Source: Alphaproteobacteria bacterium (GTDB lineage: Bacteria > Pseudomonadota > Alphaproteobacteria > DSM-16000 > Inquilinaceae). From it: DNA of 64,000 nt. Below, in pieces: positions 58,246 to 64,000 of this stretch; position 1 is the first letter of the stretch; each line of letters opens with the position of its first letter. The stretch covers positions 1 through 64,000 of the forward strand of contig JANQIX010000089.1 in the NCBI GenBank assembly GCA_028281925.1, read 5' to 3'. A program made the position numbers and the translations under genes. Below the pieces are notes generated by a model. The model was not told where the DNA came from, did no database searches, and saw nothing but the letters and a program-made list of their open reading frames with translations.

Positions 58246-58391
58246 ATCGTGGTGCGATCCCCCTTTTGCTGTTTCTTCATCTAGTTAGCAGAGCCAAAAC
58301 ATCATTGCAATACGTCATCAAAGCTTCACTTGCATTGGAAAACGCAATGAAATAGCCAATCGCCGTCACGGGTGATCACGGAGGTCCTGTC
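58246..58391. promoter_or_regulatory. ptxD-ptxA divergent control region
   Basis: This 146-bp AT-rich region holds TTGCATTGGAAAACGCAA (58330-58347), an inverted repeat with arms TTGCATT/AACGCAA (one mismatch) typical of LysR sites. ATTGCAAT lies at 58304-58311. Between them a 7-4-7 arrangement ACGTCAT-CAAA-GCTTCAC (58312-58329) loosely resembles a Pho box (9 of 14 bases). Regulation by PtxE and perhaps PhoB is suggested, not shown. Confidence 0.45.
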
Positions 58392-59225
58392 ATGGCTCTC
58401 GACGCTGTGGAGGTGGGGTCGCCCGCCCCTCCGGCCTTCCCGCTTCGAAAGATCGGCTTCGACCCGGAACCGGCAGGTGCGGACGACCCGATCGTCCGGC
58501 TGCACGGTGTCGAGGTGGTTTATCCCAACGGCACGGTGGCCCTGCAGCCCACGGATCTGGAGCTTTCGGACCGGCAGGTGACGGTGCTGCTGGGCCCGTC
58601 AGGTGCCGGCAAGTCGACGCTGTTGCGCAGCTTGAATCTGCTGGTCAGGCCGACCCGCGGCACAGTGCGGTCGCGCGACATGGGTGAGCTGGTGCGGCAA
58701 TCGACGATCCGACAGCACCGGTGCGGCACTGCGATGATCTTTCAGCAGCACCAGCTGATCGGCCGGCTGCCTGCCCTGCACAACGTACTGATGTCGCGCC
58801 TGGGCCGGCATTCGTTCTGGCGGACGTTGATCGGCTTCTCAGACGCGGAGCGCCGCTTGGCGCTGGACTGCCTGAACCGCGTCGGCCTGTTCGATCAGGC
58901 GCTGACCCGCTGCGACAATCTCTCCGGCGGACAGCAACAGCGCGTAGGCATCGCGCGCGCTCTTGCCCAAGAGCCGAAGATGATCCTGGCGGACGAGCCG
59001 GTGGCGTCACTCGATCCGACATCGTCGGAACGTGTGCTGACCGTGCTCAGGACAATCTGCCGGGAAGATCGGATCCCGGTGATCATCAGTCTGCATCAGC
59101 TGGAATACGCACGCGAATTCGCCGACCGGATCATCGGCCTCATGCAGGGCCGCGTGGTGTTCGACGGTCCGCCGGACAGGCTGGACGACCAGGCGCTGTC
59201 GCTCATCTACGGCGCCCGCAGCTAG
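58392..59225 (+). CDS. ptxA: phosphite/phosphonate ABC transporter ATP-binding protein
   Basis: A 277-aa PhnC/PtxA-type ATPase. An N-terminal extension of about 33 residues precedes the nucleotide-binding domain. Walker A is GPSGAGKS (68-75), the Q-loop is [10 protein letters not shown], the signature is LSGGQQQR (about 177-184) and Walker B is [16 protein letters not shown] lies 7 nt upstream of the ATG. It is followed by the binding protein and permease. With ptxD across the promoter, phosphite is the likeliest cargo. Confidence 0.9.
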   Translation: MALDAVEVGSPAPPAFPLRKIGFDPEPAGADDPIVRLHGVEVVYPNGTVALQPTDLELSDRQVTVLLGPSGAGKSTLLRSLNLLVRPTRGTVRSRDMGELVRQSTIRQHRCGTAMIFQQHQLIGRLPALHNVLMSRLGRHSFWRTLIGFSDAERRLALDCLNRVGLFDQALTRCDNLSGGQQQRVGIARALAQEPKMILADEPVASLDPTSSERVLTVLRTICREDRIPVIISLHQLEYAREFADRIIGLMQGRVVFDGPPDRLDDQALSLIYGARS

Positions 59226-59290
59226 ACCCGGTTCCCCGCCCGGATCGGTACCCGGGCCCCAAAAGCATCAACCCAGACGGAGAGAGACCC

Positions 59291-60172
59291 ATGAAACGAA
59301 CGATGCTCGCCGCTGCCACAGTGACCCTGGGGGCCGGCGTGGCGCTCGCCGCCGGCGACCATGATCCCGACACGCTGCGCATTGCGCTCTTGCCGGACGA
59401 AAACGCCGCGACCGTGATCCAGGATAACGAGCCCCTGGCCAACCATCTGGAAGCCGCGCTCGGCCGCGAGATCGAGCTGATCGTCACGACGGACTATTCC
59501 TCGATGATCGAGGCGACCCGCTTCGGCCGGATCGACGTCGCCTATTTCGGCCCCGCGTCCTACACCATCGCGCGGGAGCGCATGGAAGAGGGCGACCTGT
59601 TGATCGAGCCGTTCGCGGCCCGGCTGAAGGACGGCAGCACGACCTACCAGTCGGTGCTGATCGCCAATGTGGACTCCGGCATCACGTCGATCGCCGATAT
59701 CGAAGGCTCGGGCATCGACGTCGCCTTCGGCGACCAGGCCTCGACCTCCAGCCATTTTGCGCCGAAATACACCATGCTGCTGGAAGGCGTGACCGTCGGC
59801 GAGGATTACGAGGAGAACTTCACCGGCGCCCACGACGCCGTGGCCCGCAATGTGGAGCTGGGCAATGCCGAGGTCGGCGGCCTGAGCCGCCCGATCTTCG
59901 AGCGGCTGATCGAACGCGAGATGGTGGATGCCGACCAGATCGTGGTCATCGGCTATTCCGCCGACATCCCGCAATACCCCTGGGTGATGCGCACCGACCT
60001 GACGCAAGAGCTGCAAGACGGCATCCGAGCCGCGTTCCTGGAGCTTGAGCTCGGCACCGAGGTCGGCGACGCCGTGCTTGGCCCCTTCTCCGCCGACGGC
60101 TTCGCCCCGATCACGGACGCGGATTACGACATCATTCGCGCCATCCGGTCAGAACTGCAGCCCGAAGGCTAA
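59291..60172 (+). CDS. ptxB: phosphite/phosphonate ABC transporter substrate-binding protein
   Basis: A periplasmic PhnD-family receptor of 293 aa. A signal peptide (MKRTMLAAATVTLGAGVALA) precedes the mature LRIALLPDENAATVIQ. Ligand-site segments of the family are present: TDYSSMIEATRFG and VAYFGPASYTIA, where the Tyr and the helix N-terminus bind the phosphonate-like head group. ATG 59291 follows GGAGAGA at good distance. The frame is open far upstream, but that part overlaps ptxA and is not coding. Confidence 0.92.
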   Translation: MKRTMLAAATVTLGAGVALAAGDHDPDTLRIALLPDENAATVIQDNEPLANHLEAALGREIELIVTTDYSSMIEATRFGRIDVAYFGPASYTIARERMEEGDLLIEPFAARLKDGSTTYQSVLIANVDSGITSIADIEGSGIDVAFGDQASTSSHFAPKYTMLLEGVTVGEDYEENFTGAHDAVARNVELGNAEVGGLSRPIFERLIEREMVDADQIVVIGYSADIPQYPWVMRTDLTQELQDGIRAAFLELELGTEVGDAVLGPFSADGFAPITDADYDIIRAIRSELQPEG

Positions 60173-60201
60173 TGCCTCACGGCGAAGAGGAGGCTTGAGC
60201 G

Positions 60202-61026
60202 ATGAACCGACCCCTTGCCGACGCCCGCAGTGCCGACGAGATCCGTGGCGTTCTGAAGGCCGAACGCAGGGGGCGGCATCGTCTGATGCTGCAGGTCAGC
60301 GCCGTTCTGGCCATCATCGTCCTGTGCCTCTGGGTTACAGGCATGCTGGACGGCGCCAGGCTGGCCGATGGCCTGCCGGCCATCGGTGTGCTGTTCACCG
60401 ACATGATCCCGCCGGATTTCACCCGCTGGCGGGCCTGGGTCGACCCGATGGTCGAGACCCTCGCCATGTCCGTCGCGGGCACAGCGCTGGCGATCTTTTT
60501 CTCCGTCCCGCTGGCCTTCCTGGCGGCGCGCAACACCGCGCCCAACGCCTGGACCTATCAGGCGGCCCGGCTGGTGCTGAACGCGCTCCGCGCCATCCCG
60601 GAACTGATCATGGGCATCGTCTTCGTCGCGGCCGTCGGCTTCGGCATGCTGCCGGGTGTACTGGCGCTGGGCCTGCATTCCGTCGGCATGGTCGGCAAGT
60701 TCTTCGCCGAGGCGATCGAACACGCCCACCCCGCCCCCATCGAGGCTGCGGAGGCCGCCGGCGCCAGCCGCCTGCAGGTGATCACCCACGGCGTCCTGCC
60801 GCAGGTGTTCCCGCAATTCGCCGACGTGACCATGTACCGGTGGGAATACAACTTCCGTGCCTCCACCGTCATGGGCATGGTCGGGGCCGGCGGCATCGGC
60901 ACGGAGTTGGTCGGCTCGCTGCGCATCCTGGACTACCCCCAGGTCTCCGCCCTGTTGATCATCATCCTGGTCACGGTGACGATCGTCGATGCGCTCAGCA
61001 ACATGCTGCGCAAGCGGTTCAACTAG
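60202..61026 (+). CDS. ptxC: phosphite/phosphonate ABC transporter permease
   Basis: A 274-aa PhnE-family permease with about six membrane segments. The EAA loop that docks the ATPase reads EAAEAAGASRLQVITHGVLP. The C-terminus TELVGSLRILDYPQV is typical for PhnE. GGAGG lies upstream of the ATG. It is the last gene of ptxABC. A decayed second copy of its final 51 codons is found at 62214-62369. Confidence 0.92.
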   Translation: MNRPLADARSADEIRGVLKAERRGRHRLMLQVSAVLAIIVLCLWVTGMLDGARLADGLPAIGVLFTDMIPPDFTRWRAWVDPMVETLAMSVAGTALAIFFSVPLAFLAARNTAPNAWTYQAARLVLNALRAIPELIMGIVFVAAVGFGMLPGVLALGLHSVGMVGKFFAEAIEHAHPAPIEAAEAAGASRLQVITHGVLPQVFPQFADVTMYRWEYNFRASTVMGMVGAGGIGTELVGSLRILDYPQVSALLIIILVTVTIVDALSNMLRKRFN

Positions 61027-61053
61027 GCGCCCTCACTGCCTACGTCCCCACCA

Positions 61054-61072
61054 CCAATGACCGTCTCATTGG
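61054..61072. terminator. hairpin between ptxC and the convergent cytochrome-b-like gene
   Basis: A perfect 7-bp stem CCAATGA / TCATTGG with a 5-nt loop, overlapping the stop codon of the leftward gene. No T-run. Candidate bidirectional terminator. Confidence 0.35.
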
Positions 61073-61974
61073 TTCGCGCGCCTGAGAGTGAACGGCACCA
61101 CCAGAAAGAAGGCAAACCAGCAGACTATCAGGGCGCGGCTTACGGCAATGACGCTGCCGTCCGGCACCTGGGTCCCTTGCCAGGTCAGCAGGCCCCACAC
61201 CATAGCCAGCCCGAGACAGGCCAATCGCCATCCCCACCGCGCCCGTCCCGCGCGCAAACGTTCCGCGCGGTACCAGGCGGCAAGCAGGGGCAGCACGATC
61301 GCCAAGAACATGACGACGACACCGGCGAGCTTGCCAGGCACGGCGCGGAGCATCGCGTACACGTGCAGGACGTACCACTCGGGCACGATGACGGCAGGTG
61401 TGAGCATCGACCCACCGGCCCCGGATAGCGGGTCCTCTACCGGGACGGCCAGACGAGAGACGATAAGGTGAACGATGCCGGCGATTGCGATCCCAGAGGC
61501 GACCAAAGCGACCCAAGCTTTTGCCGAGCGCGTCCGCCACGCGACCGCCTGCATCGCAATAAAGTTCGCCAGCAACGCCATGCCAAGCAGGGCGGTCACA
61601 ACACCCAACAGCGTGATGCTCTCTGGGATGGCGCGTGAAAGGGGCTCCAGGGCCGGGCCGATTACAGGCTGGGCCGCAAGCCAGGCGCCGAACGGTCCGG
61701 CGGGCATGGTGAAGCTTTGGAAGACGACCGCGAACGATATCAGATAGGCCGCGATCAGGATGAACCACGTAGCCCGGCGCAGCTTATAGAGCTCGCCGAC
61801 ATAGATCGTGAAGGCTGCGTGCACGACGAACGCAAGATGAATGCTTGTCGTCGGGCCCAGACCTGCGGCCAGCCATGCAATCGCGCCGTCGACGGCAATC
61901 GCCACGAGCAGCACGAGCGACGCGTCGAGCGAACGGGGATGGCGTGGCGAGTGGATCGCCGGCGGCGCGCTCAT
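61066..61974 (-). CDS. cytochrome b-fold membrane protein, heme ligands mostly absent
   Basis: A 302-aa protein with about eight hydrophobic segments. Residues 188-215 (MLTPAVIVPEWYVL...YAMLRAVPGKLAGV) follow the C-terminal cytochrome b region closely, including the PEWY quinol-site motif (198-201). The first half can be laid on helices B-D of cytochrome b, with H52 near the position of one heme ligand. The other ligand positions on helices B and D are non-His, and the helix A part is reduced. It has no Rieske or cytochrome c1 neighbour. It is convergent with ptxC. Function unknown; it may be a quinone-binding protein or a relic. Confidence 0.65.
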   Translation of the reverse strand: MSAPPAIHSPRHPRSLDASLVLLVAIAVDGAIAWLAAGLGPTTSIHLAFVVHAAFTIYVGELYKLRRATWFILIAAYLISFAVVFQSFTMPAGPFGAWLAAQPVIGPALEPLSRAIPESITLLGVVTALLGMALLANFIAMQAVAWRTRSAKAWVALVASGIAIAGIVHLIVSRLAVPVEDPLSGAGGSMLTPAVIVPEWYVLHVYAMLRAVPGKLAGVVVMFLAIVLPLLAAWYRAERLRAGRARWGWRLACLGLAMVWGLLTWQGTQVPDGSVIAVSRALIVCWFAFFLVVPFTLRRANQ

Positions 61975-62213
61975 TTCGACTCCCTATCTCCGATGTCATC
62001 GTTTGTATGCGCATGCTGCCAGTCGGTCTGGCGTGCAATCTTGAGCTGCCGGGTGCGAACGCACCCATCGGAACGGCCCGGCACTCTCGATCACCGCCTT
62101 CATCGTGGCGCTGTTCGGCCAAAGTAGGGTCGGCGGAGCCGAAATTGGCCCTGCTCTTGCCCCTTTGTACGCGGTGTGGATGTCCGCATGTGCCGGCGCC
62201 AAGCCAGCATTGC
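61975..62213. other. region between cytochrome-b-like gene and ptxC remnant
   Basis: About 240 bp with overlapping short frames on both strands but no ribosome site or recognisable product. It probably contains the promoter of the leftward gene and further decayed DNA. Confidence 0.35.
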
Positions 62214-62369
62214 ATCGGCATGGTCGGCGGCATCGGTATCGGCGCGGAACTGGTTGGCTCGCTTCGCATCCTTGATTGCCCCCAGGTCTTGGCCCTCTTG
62301 AACGCCATCCTGGTCACCGTGACGATCGTGAACCCACCCAGCAACTTGCCGAGCAAGCTGTACACGTAG
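62214..62369 (+). pseudogene. C-terminal remnant of a ptxC/phnE permease gene
   Basis: Read in frame to TAG at 62367-62369, this stretch gives GMVGGIGIGAELVGSLRIL and continues to the stop. By hand alignment it matches 34 of 51 C-terminal residues of the intact ptxC product, and the DNA is alike too. There is no start and no upstream permease sequence in frame, and the last ten codons are degraded (PPSNLPSKLYT). It is a broken duplicate, or a relic of a second permease gene such as the phnE2 found in some phosphonate systems. Confidence 0.75.
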
Positions 62370-62716
62370 GGGGATGCATTTGGCCGAAGGGCGGACGGCC
62401 GAAATCCGCCCTTCAGCAGCCGTCGCTTCAAATGAACCAAGTCGAGTGCTTATGACCCTGACCGGTCATGTGAATGGCGCAGTTCGCGATGCTCTGTTCC
62501 GCCCCGAACGACTACTTGGACCCACCACAGGAAGCTGCTGGGTATTGAGTATCTGGCAGCGTCCGCTTCGTCCAGGCTCCAGCGAGTGAGATCCGCGAGT
62601 ATCGATCTGAAGCTATCTCGTCGACTGTCCCGTTAATCGTTATTATTCGGACAATGCTTCATCCTTATGGCCCCGCGGCAACGAGACGGTTCAACCCCCA
62701 ATTCCTCGCGCCCCCA
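62370..62716. other. non-coding boundary before low-GC accessory DNA
   Basis: About 350 bp. No gene is supported. GC content starts to fall near 62600. Confidence 0.4.
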
Positions 62717-63490
62717 CTACGGTGTCGACAGATACCGGAGATAACCTTCAATCATACCGTGAGCGATCCGTCTTGCTTCCGACAACTCGGCATCAGTAGC
62801 GTCGCGCAGGCTCATCAAAGCACGGCCGCGGTGCCGGCCTTGTCTCAGAGGTTCCATATTGGCCAGAGCGCTCAATGTGTTCCAATCCGCTTTGGAGATT
62901 CCCAGTTCCTTGCGCGCTTCTGATTGGCTACCGAATCGTTTCGTTAAGGCGTCTGGGATCTCATAAAGGTGGACAAGTTCGTTGGCTTGGTCGTGGATGG
63001 CTTCTTTGTGGCTCCGAAGCAGTGAACGGAGTACGTCATCACTGGCATAGTGCGCGCTCGCACGATCAGCTAATGACCGTCTCCTCTCAACCCGGTCTTG
63101 TCTTGTGTCTGAGACGACGTTCCCATCTTTATCAGTGATCCGAATGTCTGGCACTCCAACAGACACCCGAACAGTAGCCGGCGACGGTTCCAAATGATAA
63201 TTCACCTTACCATCTGGATATATTGTCGTAACACTAGAATTTGATAAGATATACTTTCTAAAATTGATTAGCTGCGCACCTAAGAACATTCCATCAAGAT
63301 GTATCTGTAGTAAGGAACGCAATGATGGCAGCCTGTCATATTTGCTTTTCCCAATCTCTGTTGTTATTATTCCGTCATCTATGACGACATCGACCCCTTC
63401 AAGCTTGCACTCAATTTTCTCTTCAAAGTAGTCTGGCGGAGTGAAGTGCCATTCCAGCCGAATAGTAGCGAACTTATCTGGATCGGTCAT
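62717..63490 (-). CDS. hypothetical protein of lower-GC accessory region
   Basis: A 257-aa soluble protein with no signal peptide or membrane segment. The N-terminal half looks beta-rich (RLEWHFTPPDYFEEKIECKL), and includes a stretch ending NYHLEPSPATVRVSVG and DIRITDKDGNVV. The C-terminal half is helical and charged, ending in ARRIAHGMIEGYLRYLST. Codon use is more AT-rich than in the rest of the window. It has the look of hypothetical proteins that accompany integrated elements. I recognise no named domain and propose no function. Confidence 0.75.
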   Translation of the reverse strand: MTDPDKFATIRLEWHFTPPDYFEEKIECKLEGVDVVIDDGIITTEIGKSKYDRLPSLRSLLQIHLDGMFLGAQLINFRKYILSNSSVTTIYPDGKVNYHLEPSPATVRVSVGVPDIRITDKDGNVVSDTRQDRVERRRSLADRASAHYASDDVLRSLLRSHKEAIHDQANELVHLYEIPDALTKRFGSQSEARKELGISKADWNTLSALANMEPLRQGRHRGRALMSLRDATDAELSEARRIAHGMIEGYLRYLSTP

Positions 63491-63545
63491 GATTTATCTT
63501 GCGCTTATACGCGTATTTGCGCTCGGTCCATCAGGTTTTTCTTCG

Positions 63546-63713
63546 TTATTCACCGAGTAGAAATACCAGCATAAAGTCACCGTCTATTTTGCGAGGAGTG
63601 CTCCGCAGCATCTCATCCATTCCGCGCCTCACTGAGCGACAGTCCTGCCGAGCCATTAAAACGATCACCATGCAGCGGCATGGAACACGATCCAGGAGGC
63701 GTAGCTGTTCCAT
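63546..63713 (-). CDS. possible small ORF upstream of the hypothetical gene
   Basis: An ATG at 63713 opens a 55-codon frame to TAA at 63546, reading MEQLRLLDRVPCRCMVIVLM and ending DGDFMLVFLLGE. It lies 55 bp upstream of the 257-aa gene on the same strand. There is no convincing ribosome site, and the product has no recognised family. It could equally be chance or the tail of a broken gene. Confidence 0.22.
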   Translation of the reverse strand: MEQLRLLDRVPCRCMVIVLMARQDCRSVRRGMDEMLRSTPRKIDGDFMLVFLLGE

Positions 63714-63921
63714 TTCTGTCTGTTCTTTGGACAGTCTACCACCTCAAGGTCCCGGTCACATCGGTTGAAACTCAATTCCTGGTCGGCTCTGGCTCCAATC
63801 GGAGCGCGGCCGCCCGTGTCGTTCCTGGGAGAGCAGAGTCAGCAATTGGCATACTGCTGCCGCTCCAAACTCCGCTTGGCCACGACAGCAATGCTCTTAC
63901 CTGCGGTCGGCTGCACCCAGG

Positions 63922-64000
63922 TCACGAAAGCTCAAGAATCCCCCGCTTGTCGGCACGCACACCAAAGCCCTTGTCGCGGATGTCGTCTTGGCCTGCTATC
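63922..64000 (-). CDS. possible C-terminus of a gene entering from the right edge
   Basis: A minus-strand frame runs from the window edge to TGA at 63924-63922 and reads DDIRDKGFGVRADKRGILEL. The residue composition looks coding, but with only about 25 codons visible this cannot be settled and no family can be named. Confidence 0.25.
   Translation of the reverse strand, partial: IAGQDDIRDKGFGVRADKRGILELS

Noticed and set aside
58721-59290. Extension of the ptxB frame far upstream into ptxA
   Set aside because: It overlaps the ptxA Walker and signature regions in another frame, while ATG 59291 has a ribosome site and begins a signal peptide.
61975-62213. A frame reading FIVALFGQSRVGGAEIGPAL and on, just upstream of the ptxC remnant
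   Set aside because: It is in a different frame from the remnant, has no ribosome site and resembles nothing recognised; probably chance or further decay.

Overview
The window is high-GC DNA with densely packed, operon-organised genes. It contains TRAP and TAXI-TRAP transporters, a calcium-type repeat adhesin and a polysaccharide pyruvyl-transferase exopolysaccharide cluster. This points to an alphaproteobacterium, perhaps Rhodospirillales-like, from a marine or saline setting. That assignment is inference from gene content; no rRNA or tRNA gene was seen.

Layout. Positions 1-2532 (minus) hold the N-terminal part of a large secreted repeat protein. From 3028 to 27125 lies an exopolysaccharide region. 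It has dTDP-sugar genes (rfbB, rfbA), a Wzc/GumC-like chain-length kinase, four glycosyltransferases, two polysaccharide pyruvyl transferases, a Wzx-like flippase, a Wzy/WaaL-like polymerase, manC, a priming sugar transferase and galU. A dihydropyrimidinase and a SAM-cyclase-ATPase-TPR signalling protein sit inside this region and do not obviously belong to it.

From 27866 to 54519 the content is catabolic. First come a hemerythrin and a GH88 hydrolase. They are followed by a divergent cluster of oxidoreductases, a CoA-transferase, a crotonase, a DctPQM TRAP transporter, an SDR and an enolase-superfamily dehydratase. A c-di-GMP-type HD-GYP protein follows. Next is a minus-strand run of transporter, IlvD/Edd dehydratase, FadH-like reductase, hutU, hutH and a DUF1801 gene. 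Divergent from that run are a DapA-family aldolase, an Ldh-family dehydrogenase and a TAXI-TRAP uptake system, then an acyl-CoA synthetase.

From 56363 to 61026 the genes match the phosphite oxidation system ptxABCDE. A LysR regulator and phosphite dehydrogenase are read leftward, and a phosphonate/phosphite-type ABC transporter is read rightward from a shared 146-bp control region. Downstream are a cytochrome-b-fold membrane protein that seems to have lost most heme ligands and a decayed copy of the C-terminus of the ptx permease. The last 1.4 kb is lower in GC and looks like the edge of accessory DNA.

The most rewarding observations are five. The ptx locus keeps all four catalytic residues at the same numbers as the Pseudomonas enzyme. 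There is a decayed permease copy beside it. The cytochrome b paralog keeps PEWY but lacks most heme ligands. The histidine ammonia-lyase has Cys instead of Ser in the MIO-forming triad. A pair of identical palindromic operators lies in the 49.4-kb divergent promoter.
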